The position numbers and the translations under genes are program-made. Below the pieces are notes generated by a model, which saw only the letters and a list, made by a program, of their open reading frames with translations, searched no databases and had not been told where the DNA came from. Shown here in pieces: positions 1-6,802 of a stretch of 11,841 nt of DNA (position 1 is the first letter of the stretch; the number at the start of each line of letters is the position of its first letter). The stretch is from the NCBI GenBank assembly GCA_016191985.1, contig JACPVB010000215.1:1-11841 (forward strand). Direction: 5' to 3'. The DNA comes from Chloroflexota bacterium (GTDB lineage Bacteria; Chloroflexota; Anaerolineae; Anaerolineales; Villigracilaceae).

Positions 1-100
1 TCGCGCTGAGCGGAGCGTCCTTCGACTGCGTTCGTCGCAACGAGCACTCCTCACTCCGCTCAGGACGAATTTTCTTTAGAAAAGAGCGAAGTCGAAGCGC
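1..100. repeat. Intergenic inverted-repeat cluster at window edge
   Basis: The 142 bases beyond the MoxR stop codon carry no gene. They are rich in dyad symmetry. CTGAGCGGAG (6-15) is perfectly inverted as CTCCGCTCAG (54-63), CTTCGACT (20-27) as AGTCGAAG (90-97), and TTTTCT (70-75) as AGAAAA (78-83). The last has no run of T after it on either strand that would make a standard terminator. The GAGC..GTCGAA core (86-96) resembles the arm of the palindromic element at 9179-9193. This suggests a dispersed intergenic repeat family, but one window cannot prove dispersal. The element may continue beyond position 1. Confidence 0.5.
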
Positions 101-142
101 AGGGATTGCTAGGTTTAATTGTTAATCTGCAATAGACTTGTG

Positions 143-1099
143 CTACGAGGTCACCGGCACAGCCACTTTTCTAAACACGTCATCGATCACCTCGCCGGTA
201 ATATCGCGCGCCACCCAATATTCGGGCAGGAGGATGATGCGGTGCGAAAGGATCGGGTTTGCAAAGCGCTTGATGTCATCGGGCAAAATAAAATCGCGTC
301 CATTCAATGCGGCGTGAGCGCGCGCCATTTTCAAAAAAGCCAGCGAAGCGCGCGGACTTGCTCCCACAGCCACACGGCGGTCTTTGCGCGTCTCATGCAC
401 GAGGCGGGCGATGTATTCTTCAAGATCGGGATCCACATGCACGGCTTCAACCAACGCGCGCATCTTCATCAATTTCGCGGCCGAAGTGACAGGTTTTAAT
501 TCCACTTCATCCTGCCGGCGTGTGTGACGGCGATTTAAAATTTCCTTTTCCTCCGCCACGTCGGGGTAGCCAATTGAAAGTTTGAGCATGAAACGATCCA
601 GTTGCGCTTCGGGCAATGGGAACGTGCCTTCGTATTCAATTGGGTTTTGAGTTGCCATTACCAGGAATGGTTCAGGCAATGCCATGCTCTCGCCTTCGAG
701 AGTCACTTGTCCTTCCTGCATGGCTTCGAGCAAAGCGGATTGGGTCTTTGGCGAGGCGCGGTTGATTTCATCTGCCAGTACGATATTCGAGAAAATCGGT
801 CCCTGCCGAAGTTGAAAACGATTGTGCTCGCGGTCTAAAATGTAACTACCGGTAATGTCGCCGGGCAAAAGATCGGGCGTGAATTGAATGCGTTTAAAAT
901 CGAGCCCAAGCACGGCGGCGAACGAGCGTGCGATCAACGTTTTGCCAAGCCCGGGAAAATCTTCCAACAGCACATGTCCGCCTGCCAGCACGGCAGACAT
1001 GATCAACTCCAGCACGCTGCGTTTTCCGACTACCGCGCGTTCCACTTCATCCATCACCTTTTGCGCCGTCGTTGCAACCTCGTTTACTTTACTCGCCAT
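143..1099 (-). CDS. MoxR-family AAA+ ATPase
   Basis: This is a 318-residue AAA+ ATPase of the MoxR family. These proteins act as chaperone-like ATPases that help mature or activate partner complexes, often ones with von Willebrand A or DUF58 proteins. Visible motifs are Walker A (FPGLGKT, about 48-54), Walker B (LADE, 108-111), sensor 1 Asn in ATQNP (149-153) and sensor 2 in GASPRAS (247-252). The length is normal for the family. I chose the ATG at 1099 because GGAG lies 8 bases upstream and the protein then starts MASKVNE. An upstream in-frame ATG at 1156 would add an unlikely Trp/Lys-rich stretch lying inside the preceding gene. It overlaps that gene's end by 11 bases, so translation is probably coupled. 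The usual DUF58 partner is not seen before the window edge. Its substrate is unknown. Confidence 0.93.
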   Translation of the reverse strand: MASKVNEVATTAQKVMDEVERAVVGKRSVLELIMSAVLAGGHVLLEDFPGLGKTLIARSFAAVLGLDFKRIQFTPDLLPGDITGSYILDREHNRFQLRQGPIFSNIVLADEINRASPKTQSALLEAMQEGQVTLEGESMALPEPFLVMATQNPIEYEGTFPLPEAQLDRFMLKLSIGYPDVAEEKEILNRRHTRRQDEVELKPVTSAAKLMKMRALVEAVHVDPDLEEYIARLVHETRKDRRVAVGASPRASLAFLKMARAHAALNGRDFILPDDIKRFANPILSHRIILLPEYWVARDITGEVIDDVFRKVAVPVTS

Positions 1100-1703
1100 G
1101 TCTGATCTCCATTTGCTCTTCAAGATAATCCACCACTTGCTCCAATTCAATATCAAGCGGAGTATCCGCCTTCTTCAACATTAATCCATCGGGGGCGTAA
1201 TCGGCGTAGGATGTGTTCAACCCCGCATCTAAAAAAGCCTGGATTCTCTCCGACGGTGGTGGGACCCGGTTCGAGGTCCCGCGCGAAGCGGTTTGTTGAA
1301 TCGTCTGCTGGATTTTCCCAAGCATGTGCGCGATCTGCCATTTGAAATAGATTCCGCGATGCCGCTCTTCGATCCATCCTGCCATCGCCTCCACCGCGCC
1401 GACAATTGGTGAGGCCGCCTCCGGGCTTGATTCTTCCCGATAGCGTTTGCCGTAAAAACTTCCCACCGCAATGTACAGGATCAGGATCAATAAAAATAAC
1501 CACAACACCTGCTGCGGAACCGCCTTGCCGATAATGTTCAACGACCAAACCATGTACGCAACAGAACGCACCACCGCGCCTGCCACCAAACGGCGCATGG
1601 GAAATATCAAAACTGCGACAAGGATTACCAATGCCGTGGAGAGAAGCGGTTTCCAGATTTTCACGGTTTCGCTTCGCATGCTTTCAGAATGCTGGTCAGG
1701 CAA
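1089..1703 (-). CDS. Two-helix membrane protein of the MoxR operon (hypothetical)
   Basis: This is a 204-residue protein that I do not recognise as a named family. It has two hydrophobic segments (about 17-36 and 64-82) and a basic stretch (GKRYRE, 85-90). A soluble C-terminal domain of about 115 residues ends in an acidic helix (LEQVVDYLEEQMEIR). The start is a TTG at 1703, supported by an AAGGAGG Shine-Dalgarno sequence 7 bases upstream. The in-frame ATG at 1679 has no comparable site. The 5' end overlaps the DUF4129 gene by 43 bases and the 3' end overlaps moxR by 11, so all three genes form one tight operon. Its position suggests a membrane partner of the MoxR ATPase. That role is inferred from context only. 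Confidence 0.85.
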   Translation of the reverse strand: MPDQHSESMRSETVKIWKPLLSTALVILVAVLIFPMRRLVAGAVVRSVAYMVWSLNIIGKAVPQQVLWLFLLILILYIAVGSFYGKRYREESSPEAASPIVGAVEAMAGWIEERHRGIYFKWQIAHMLGKIQQTIQQTASRGTSNRVPPPSERIQAFLDAGLNTSYADYAPDGLMLKKADTPLDIELEQVVDYLEEQMEIRHGE

Positions 1704-2527
1704 TTCTTCGCCTCCTTGATCTCTTCCGCGCTGACGTTTTGCCCCCCGTAGCGGACTCGCTCGAACACGCGCGTCAACCCGTGCACAGCTTCGCTTGGAA
1801 GCCCGGCGCCTTCGAGTTGCCCTGCAAATTCAGCCGGGGTTATTGCGGCTTCGCGAGTAATGCCGCGATGCTCATTTACCGCCGCATTCATGCGCGTGTA
1901 ACAGCGGATGATGGCATTTCTGGATTCCTTGTTTTTGGAAAGGTCGTTCAACGTGGAACGCGCAATATTTGCAAACTCGCCCAGTCCGCTTTTTGGCTGG
2001 AACCATTTATCCACAAAGCGGTTGAACAGGACGATGGCAAGCGCAGCGATGGCAATGACGATCACGAATGTGATCAAAATTTCCCATTGCGAGGTCACCT
2101 GCGGCTGAGTGAATTGCGGCAGTTCTCCATTGGAATTTGCCGCGGGCGTAAGCGACTGCTCATCTTCAAATAACGTCGGCTTGTTTTTAGCCAGTTGGTT
2201 TATGACCATCATTACGACAAATGCGAATGCAAAAAAGCGCAGAATTAACGAGAGCAATCCTTTGCTGGTCTGCGGGCGGACGGGACCCAGCATCACCAAA
2301 AACAACAGGACAAACATGCCGATCACAAAATATCGAAACCATGAAAATTGAGGTACATCCTCTGGATTGGTGATGTCTGAAAGGCGGAACAAATTATCGA
2401 ACCTCACCAGGTCCGGTTGGTCGAATTCCACACTGCTTAACCCCGAAGCGAGAACAACCAAACCAGCCAGCGCAAAGAACGCCAGCAGGATGACCCATAT
2501 TTTTCCACCAAAGAATGATTTCATCAT
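1661..2527 (-). CDS. DUF4129-type four-helix membrane protein
   Basis: This 288-residue integral membrane protein has hydrophobic segments at about 9-29, 66-84, 90-110 and 149-168. Its C-terminal cytoplasmic domain (about 205-275) reads like DUF4129: an RCYTRM helix, then ITPAEFAGQL, then a VRYGG turn followed by an acidic helix. DUF4129 proteins commonly sit in MoxR/DUF58/transglutaminase loci, where they are thought to belong to an envelope or secreted-protein machinery with unclear chemistry. There is no transglutaminase catalytic domain here. Two consecutive ATG codons (2527 and 2524) could start it. A GAGG lies 3 bases before the first and 6 before the second, so the second may be used. 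It is the first gene of the MoxR operon and diverges from fabL across about 110 bases. Confidence 0.85.
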   Translation of the reverse strand: MMKSFFGGKIWVILLAFFALAGLVVLASGLSSVEFDQPDLVRFDNLFRLSDITNPEDVPQFSWFRYFVIGMFVLLFLVMLGPVRPQTSKGLLSLILRFFAFAFVVMMVINQLAKNKPTLFEDEQSLTPAANSNGELPQFTQPQVTSQWEILITFVIVIAIAALAIVLFNRFVDKWFQPKSGLGEFANIARSTLNDLSKNKESRNAIIRCYTRMNAAVNEHRGITREAAITPAEFAGQLEGAGLPSEAVHGLTRVFERVRYGGQNVSAEEIKEAKNCLTSILKACEAKP

Positions 2528-2591
2528 GTGCCTCGCGTTATTTTACCAAGAACCCCCCTTGTGGTAGCCCGCCTGTAGTAGGGTTTTTCCC

Positions 2592-2613
2592 ATACTGCAC
2601 TCTGGTATACTGC
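2592..2613 (+). promoter_or_regulatory. fabL promoter -10 with ATACTGC direct repeats
   Basis: An extended -10 element (TG, one base, TATACT) lies at 2603-2611, 28 bases before the fabL start. There is no good -35 hexamer. The heptamer ATACTGC occurs twice in direct orientation (2592-2598 and 2607-2613), 15 bases apart, and the second copy overlaps the -10. This could be an operator controlling fabL and perhaps the divergent MoxR operon, but no matching regulator is encoded nearby. It is a prediction by eye. Confidence 0.35.
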
Positions 2614-2638
2614 CAATCAAAAATCAGGAAAAAATTCC

Positions 2639-3412
2639 ATGTCCACTTTTGCCAACAAAATCGCCCTCGTCACAGGTTCGGGACGGGGCATCGGTAAGGC
2701 CATTGCCTTGCACTTCGCGCAACATGGGGCGGATGTGGTGATTAATTTCTTTCGCAACCGCGCTCCCGCCGAAGAGACTGCCCGCGAGGTTGAAAAATTT
2801 GGCCGCCGTGCTTTGCTCGTCAAAGCAGACGTGGGCGACCTTGATGACTTGAACCGCCTGTTCGATGAAACCGAAAAAGAATTCGGCGGGCTGGACATCC
2901 TCGTCCATAATGCGGCGTCAGGGTACAACCGTCCCGCGCTGGAGCAAAAACCCAAAGGCTGGGATTGGACGATGAACATCAACGCCCGTGCCTTGCTTTT
3001 TTCGGCACAGCGCGCCGCGGCTCTCATGGAAAAACGCGGCGGCGGGAAAATTGTCAGCATTTCGAGCGCAGGCTCCGTCCGCGTGCTGCCGGATTACGTC
3101 GTGGTTGGCGCGAGCAAGGCGGCCTTGGAATCTCTCACGCGTTATCTGGGAGTCGAGTTGATCTCAAAGGGAATCAATGTCAACGCCGTGAGTCCAGGCG
3201 TCGTTGAGACCGATGCGTTGCATCATTTTTCATCCATGGGCAGTCAGGATGCCATCCTGCAAAAATTCATTGCACAAGTCCCCGCGGGCCGCCTCATCGC
3301 CCCGCAAGAGGTAGCCGAGGTGGTTGCATTTTTGTGCACGCCCGCCGCATCCATGATCGTGGGACAGACGATTGTGGTGGATGGCGGTTATACTTTGCCC
3401 TTTCCTCGATGA
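2639..3412 (+). CDS. fabL: Enoyl-[acyl-carrier-protein] reductase, FabL type (SDR)
   Basis: This 257-residue short-chain dehydrogenase/reductase is predicted to reduce enoyl-ACP with NADPH in the last step of each fatty-acid elongation cycle. The nucleotide-binding loop TGSGRGIG is at 12-19 and the NAAS motif at 91-94. The pattern Tyr153-x6-Lys160 (YVVVGASK) replaces the Y-x3-K of FabG-like enzymes. That spacing is the signature of FabI/FabL enoyl reductases. WDWTMNINA (108-116) and the VETDALHHF segment also match what I recall of Bacillus FabL. An AGGA lies 9 bases before the ATG. The gene stands alone rather than in a fab cluster, which fits an accessory or triclosan-tolerant enoyl reductase. 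A generic SDR cannot be fully excluded. Confidence 0.85.
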   Translation: MSTFANKIALVTGSGRGIGKAIALHFAQHGADVVINFFRNRAPAEETAREVEKFGRRALLVKADVGDLDDLNRLFDETEKEFGGLDILVHNAASGYNRPALEQKPKGWDWTMNINARALLFSAQRAAALMEKRGGGKIVSISSAGSVRVLPDYVVVGASKAALESLTRYLGVELISKGINVNAVSPGVVETDALHHFSSMGSQDAILQKFIAQVPAGRLIAPQEVAEVVAFLCTPAASMIVGQTIVVDGGYTLPFPR

Positions 3413-3515
3413 TATCTTATCGCTTGTCACATAAGTAGGTAATTCTTTGTTGAAATTGCGAGTAAAACTAAAATTCACGTTTACTAAATTATGCGGTACC
3501 CAGTAGGAGTAAGCC

Positions 3516-4274
3516 ATGCTATTTCAAGTTCCACCCCCCACTCGATTTGATCTAAATTTCTCCGTCGCCGGAATCCCAGTGCGCGTCCATCCGCTCTTTT
3601 GGCTGATTGCCATTCTGTTTGGATCTGCCTCCAACAGCATTATTGGCGTGTTGACCTGGGTGATCGCCATTTTCGTTTCCATCCTCATCCATGAGCTGGG
3701 ACATGCCTTTGCCATGCGCCGCTTCGGGCAGGGATCATACATCGTTCTGCATTTTGCAGGCGGGCTGACCGTGCCAGAATCCGTCTCATGGGGCGGCGGA
3801 TATGCAAATGTCGGGATTTCAGCAAACCAGCAAATCTTTATTTCACTGGCAGGTCCCTTTTCAGGGTTTCTGTTCGCCGCGTTTGTGCTGGCTGTTTCCG
3901 CGGGACTGGGCGGTACGATCGTTCCAAACTTTGTTTTTGGCTTTATTCCCTTCCCACTTGTCAGTCTCCCAATTGGCGGGGATGTATTAAATTCATTCGT
4001 CATCAGCCTGCTTTGGGTGAATATCTTTTGGGGATTCATCAACCTCATGCCTGTTCATCCACTGGATGGAGGCAATGTGTCTCGTTATGTTTTGATCCAA
4101 TACGATCCATGGAATGGCGTGCGCACCTCTCTTTGGATTTCTGTCATCACCGGCGGGCTGGTTGCGTTGGCCGGGCTGATTTTTCTGCGCAGCATGTACA
4201 TGGCTATCTTGTTTGGTCTTCTTGCCTTTCAGAGTTTTCAGGCATTACAAGGCGGTGTTGGAAGAGGATACTAA
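3516..4274 (+). CDS. Site-2-protease-like M50 membrane zinc metalloprotease
   Basis: This 252-residue polytopic membrane protein belongs to peptidase family M50, the intramembrane zinc proteases that cleave anti-sigma factors or other membrane proteins. The zinc-binding helix HELGH is at 59-63 inside a transmembrane segment. The third ligand motif, NLMPVHPLDGG, is at 176-186 and contains the catalytic-site Asp184. Further hydrophobic segments lie at about 26-38, 106-131, 156-178, 205-224 and 228-243. It has no PDZ or CBS domain, so it is a minimal, rhomboid-sized M50 protein. AGGAG lies 6 bases before the ATG. A terminator follows directly, so it is probably a single-gene unit. The substrate is unknown and no anti-sigma factor is encoded nearby. 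Confidence 0.9.
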   Translation: MLFQVPPPTRFDLNFSVAGIPVRVHPLFWLIAILFGSASNSIIGVLTWVIAIFVSILIHELGHAFAMRRFGQGSYIVLHFAGGLTVPESVSWGGGYANVGISANQQIFISLAGPFSGFLFAAFVLAVSAGLGGTIVPNFVFGFIPFPLVSLPIGGDVLNSFVISLLWVNIFWGFINLMPVHPLDGGNVSRYVLIQYDPWNGVRTSLWISVITGGLVALAGLIFLRSMYMAILFGLLAFQSFQALQGGVGRGY

Positions 4275-4303
4275 AAATCATCTTCCACTTTTCAGAATCA
4301 TAG

Positions 4304-4330
4304 AATCCCCGGACAAACGGGGATTTTTTA
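4304..4330 (+). terminator. Rho-independent terminator after the M50 protease gene
   Basis: The arms AATCCCC (4304-4310) and GGGGATT (4319-4325) form a 7-bp stem with an 8-base loop. They run straight into a tract of six T. It lies 30 bases past the protease stop codon and just ahead of the next promoter, separating the two units. Confidence 0.85.
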
Positions 4331-4337
4331 TTTACCC

Positions 4338-4366
4338 TTGACAGGCATAATCCTTTCCAGTAATAT
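4338..4366 (+). promoter_or_regulatory. Strong sigma70-like promoter of the PadR operon
   Basis: A perfect -35 TTGACA (4338-4343) is followed after exactly 17 bases by -10 TAATAT (4361-4366). The predicted start of transcription is near 4373. The -10 and the start point lie inside the 44-bp palindrome, so a protein bound there would exclude RNA polymerase. Confidence 0.8.
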
Positions 4367-4394
4367 ATCTATATAGATATATTACTGGAAAGGA
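4351..4394. promoter_or_regulatory. Perfect 44-bp palindrome, probable PadR operator
   Basis: Positions 4351-4372 are the exact reverse complement of 4373-4394, giving 22-base arms with no loop and no mismatch. The left arm begins TCCTTTCCAG and leads into an ATATAT-type core. The palindrome overlaps the -10 and the predicted start point, and its right arm holds the ribosome binding site (AAAGGA) of the first gene. The operon's third gene encodes a PadR dimeric repressor, so an operator for autoregulation is the simplest reading. Transcripts started at the centre carry only one arm. Read-through transcripts from upstream would carry both and could fold over the ribosome site. Confidence 0.75.
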
Positions 4395-4401
4395 AGTAGT
4401 T

Positions 4402-4863
4402 ATGTCGCTATACGCAGCTCTCAAATATATTCATATTCTCTCCGCTGTTATTGCTTTCGGCACGAACATCACCTACGCCTTCTGGCTCACCCGCGCCGAA
4501 AAAAATCCCGAAGCCCTTACCTTCACCCTCCGCACCGTCAAGATCATAGATGATTGGATCGCCAACCCGGCCTATGTTTTGCTCTTCCCCACAGGCTGGT
4601 GGCTGGCGTCTCTCGCGGGCTGGCCGTTGACCATGCCCTGGATTCTCACGGCCCTCATTTTGTATGCCGTGCTTTCCATCGTTGGGCTGGCAATTTATTC
4701 TCCCACCCTCAAAAAGCAAATCGCGCTGGCCGAATCCGTTGGGCCTGAATCACCCGAATACAAAAAAGTTTCATTCCGTTCGAGTGCCATCGGAATCTTT
4801 CTCAACATTCTTGCGCTTATCATCATTTACCTGATGGTCGCCAAGCCCGTTTTGTGGGGATGA
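4402..4863 (+). CDS. DUF2269-family membrane protein
   Basis: This is a 153-residue integral membrane protein of the DUF2269 type. It has four hydrophobic segments (about 5-25, 54-73, 78-99 and 127-147). An early KYIHILSAV motif with His11 is typical of the family, whose function is not established. GGAAAGGAAG lies about 7 bases before the ATG. It is the first gene of a five-gene operon controlled by the palindromic promoter, and its stop codon is followed after one base by the next start. Some related small four-helix proteins bind haem, but I see no clear pair of axial ligands here. A membrane stress or redox role is only a guess. Confidence 0.82.
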   Translation: MSLYAALKYIHILSAVIAFGTNITYAFWLTRAEKNPEALTFTLRTVKIIDDWIANPAYVLLFPTGWWLASLAGWPLTMPWILTALILYAVLSIVGLAIYSPTLKKQIALAESVGPESPEYKKVSFRSSAIGIFLNILALIIIYLMVAKPVLWG

Positions 4864-4864
4864 C

Positions 4865-5482
4865 ATGAAAATCGCAACCTTCATCAACGTTCACAAAACC
4901 CTCGTCACACCCATTGTGCTTGGCATGATGTGGTACTTCAACAATTGGTCCACCGAAGCCTTCATCTACCTTGCCATTCACGGCGCGTACAGCATCCTCT
5001 GGCTCATCAAAGACGCGCTCTACGCCGACAAGCGCTTTGAAGAGCAAGTTCCATTCGTGATCGGATTGATTTTCATCTTCGTCCCATTGGCAGGATACTA
5101 CGTCGCGCCCTACCTGCTCATCAGCCGCCACGTGACGTTGACACCGCCTCTGACCGCGCTCGTGCTTGCTCTGTACATCTTCGGCATTTTCCTACACTAC
5201 GTCAGTGACGCGCAAAAGTATTACACCCTTCAGTACAAAAAGGGACTCATCGAAGAAGGTCTCTTCGCCCGCACCCGCAACCCAAACTATCTCGGCGAGA
5301 TCATGATCTACACGGCGTATGCAATCATGTCCATGCACTGGCTGCCGTTCGTCATCTTGAGCGGATGGGTCTTCGGCTTCTTTGTCCGCAATATGCTTAC
5401 AAAAGATAAATCCTTGTCACGCCATCCGCAATTTGCGGAGTACAAGAAAAAATCTGGATTGCTATTTCCAAAAATATTTTAA
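4865..5482 (+). CDS. DUF1295/ICMT-like membrane methyltransferase-fold protein
   Basis: This 205-residue polytopic membrane protein resembles the DUF1295 and isoprenylcysteine carboxyl methyltransferase/phospholipid methyltransferase group. The C-terminal part carries the family hallmark: GLFARTRNPNYLGE (132-145, with Arg138-Asn139-Pro140-Asn141-Tyr142), then a helix pair, then DKSLSRHPQFAEYKKK (181-196). In the methyltransferases of this fold these parts bind S-adenosylmethionine. Some DUF1295 proteins are instead described as steroid-reductase-like, so the reaction is uncertain. Hydrophobic segments lie at about 13-24, 31-50, 64-87, 94-112, 143-156 and 158-175. The gene starts one base after the upstream stop, so it is translationally coupled to the DUF2269 gene. 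It is 11 bases from the PadR gene. Confidence 0.8.
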   Translation: MKIATFINVHKTLVTPIVLGMMWYFNNWSTEAFIYLAIHGAYSILWLIKDALYADKRFEEQVPFVIGLIFIFVPLAGYYVAPYLLISRHVTLTPPLTALVLALYIFGIFLHYVSDAQKYYTLQYKKGLIEEGLFARTRNPNYLGEIMIYTAYAIMSMHWLPFVILSGWVFGFFVRNMLTKDKSLSRHPQFAEYKKKSGLLFPKIF

Positions 5483-5493
5483 GGAGTTCATCC

Positions 5494-6060
5494 ATGCCAC
5501 TCGCTCACGCCATCCTCGGTTTTCTCGAATACCAATCCATGACGGGCTATGACCTGAAAAAATTCTTCGATCAATCGGTTGCCCATTTTTGGTCCGCTAC
5601 GCAGAGTCATATTTACAAGGCCTTGGAAAATTTGGAAAAGGAAGGTTTCGTGGAATCGTCCGTGATTCCACAGGAGGGGAAGCCCAACAGGAAACAGTAC
5701 CAGATCACCGTTAAAGGGAGAGGCGAATTGCGTCAGTGGGTGTCCACGCCCATGCCGTTGGAAGTCACACGTGAGGCGTGGCTGATCCAAATCTTCTTCG
5801 CACATGGAATTAAAAACGAAGAGATCGTCCAGTTGTTTGAAAAACGCATCGAAGCCATTCGGGAATATTTAAAGCAATGTCAGATTGCGCAGGCGCACAT
5901 TGACGAAAATTATGAACAGGTGGGCATCGAACGCATGCGCGAGCTATGGCAGTTGACGCTCGATTACGGCACTGATTATTACGAGAACGAGATTGCCTGG
6001 CTGGAAAAAACGCTGCCGCGTATTCGCGAATTACCCACGCTGGGAATACCGAAGAAATAA
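5494..6060 (+). CDS. PadR-family transcriptional regulator
   Basis: This 188-residue DNA-binding regulator has an N-terminal PadR winged helix-turn-helix (about 5-83). MTGYDLKKFF is at 16-25, the recognition region SHIYKALENLEKEGFV at 38-53 and the wing KPNRKQYQITVKG at 63-75. The C-terminal half (about 90-175) is a Vir_alpha-type helical dimerisation domain, with EAWLIQIFFA and a long coiled stretch. PadR proteins usually repress genes for membrane transport or stress tolerance and respond to small molecules. An AAGGAG lies 7 bases before the ATG. It is the third of five co-directed genes, so it probably controls its own operon through the palindrome at 4351-4394. The inducer is unknown. Confidence 0.93.
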   Translation: MPLAHAILGFLEYQSMTGYDLKKFFDQSVAHFWSATQSHIYKALENLEKEGFVESSVIPQEGKPNRKQYQITVKGRGELRQWVSTPMPLEVTREAWLIQIFFAHGIKNEEIVQLFEKRIEAIREYLKQCQIAQAHIDENYEQVGIERMRELWQLTLDYGTDYYENEIAWLEKTLPRIRELPTLGIPKK

Positions 6061-6072
6061 AGGAAAATAATA

Positions 6073-6801
6073 ATGAACAATTCGACTCAAAAATTTGGCC
6101 GCGTCTGGTGGACGTTGCTCGCGGCACCCATTCTGTTTTTTCTCGCCATCGTTGCCGCGTCCATTTATTTTGGATTCGTAACGCAGGGACAAAACGTAGA
6201 AGCGATCCCCGAAATGGTTGCCGCGTCCACGCCGTATCAATTGGTGGTGGTGCAAATCTGGCTGCTGCTGATTCTAATGAAATCCATGAAGCGCGATGGG
6301 TTGACGTGGAAAGACATCGGCTGGAAAACTGCCGAGGGTCAGGGACTCTGGCGCGAAGTTTTGATCGGTATCATTCCTGGGATTGCACTGGCCCTGTTAT
6401 ATGTCTTCATCCTCTACCCTATGTTGACGAGTCTTCAGCAAATTTGGGATTACGTCCCTGCCGGTGAATTGCTCACATCCCTGGGCGCATCACTCATTCC
6501 ATTCGCAATCGCGGACGTGTTGCTCGCGCCGTTCATTGAAGAAAGTATTTATCGCGGCTACGGACTCACACGCCTGCTTGGTAAATTCAGCCAGCCTGCC
6601 GCGGTCGTGCTTTCCTGTTTCTTCTTCGGCATTTTGCATTGGACGGGCGGCTTCTGGTACATCCTGTTGACGGGCATCATTGCAGGCGGACTCTTCGTCT
6701 GGCTGCGTATATCACGTAAAAATATCATCGCGCCGTTTGCCGCGCACCTGGCATTAAATATCGTTGAAACCATTTTCATTGTGATGACGATTAGAGGTTA
6801 A
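6073..6801 (+). CDS. CPBP-family (CAAX/Abi) intramembrane protease
   Basis: This 242-residue membrane protein has the CPBP (Rce1/Abi) signature. The EExxxR motif is Glu156-Glu157-Ser-Ile-Tyr-Arg161, followed by FFFGILHW with His189 and then AHLALN with His225 and Asn229. These residues form the active site in Rce1-type glutamate proteases. About seven hydrophobic segments are visible, including 13-36, 56-70, 96-115, 138-153, 174-188, 196-211 and 228-240. In bacteria these proteins are linked to bacteriocin self-immunity, secretion or membrane stress, and substrates are rarely known. GGAAA lies about 8-9 bases before the ATG, 12 bases after padR. A membrane protease beside a methyltransferase-fold protein recalls the eukaryotic Rce1/ICMT pair, but no CAAX-type substrate is visible here. 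Confidence 0.9.
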   Translation: MNNSTQKFGRVWWTLLAAPILFFLAIVAASIYFGFVTQGQNVEAIPEMVAASTPYQLVVVQIWLLLILMKSMKRDGLTWKDIGWKTAEGQGLWREVLIGIIPGIALALLYVFILYPMLTSLQQIWDYVPAGELLTSLGASLIPFAIADVLLAPFIEESIYRGYGLTRLLGKFSQPAAVVLSCFFFGILHWTGGFWYILLTGIIAGGLFVWLRISRKNIIAPFAAHLALNIVETIFIVMTIRG

Positions 6802-6802
6802 A

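Noticed and set aside
1631..2173. Plus-strand open frame of 180 codons opposite the DUF4129 gene
   Set aside because: It has no domain signature. The minus-strand frame has membrane segments, a family-like C-terminus and operon context.
2540..2548. Extended -10 (TGG then TAAAAT) on the minus strand before the DUF4129 gene
   Set aside because: It would place the start of transcription inside or next to the ribosome binding site and has no -35, so I did not list it as a promoter.
2617..3060. Minus-strand open frame of 147 codons opposite fabL
   Set aside because: It is antisense to a well-supported enzyme gene. Its composition is that of a shadow frame and it has no ribosome binding site or recognisable domain.
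2639..3412. Calling the SDR gene FabG (3-oxoacyl-ACP reductase)
   Set aside because: The active-site spacing is Tyr-x6-Lys, not Tyr-x3-Lys, which points to the enoyl reductase group.
3524..4048. Minus-strand open frame of 174 codons opposite the M50 protease gene
   Set aside because: It is a shadow of a real gene whose HELGH and NLMPVHPLDGG motifs are on the plus strand.
4351..4394. Reading the 44-bp palindrome as a transcription terminator
   Set aside because: There is no T tract after it on either strand. A proper terminator already lies at 4304-4330, and a near-consensus promoter overlaps the palindrome.
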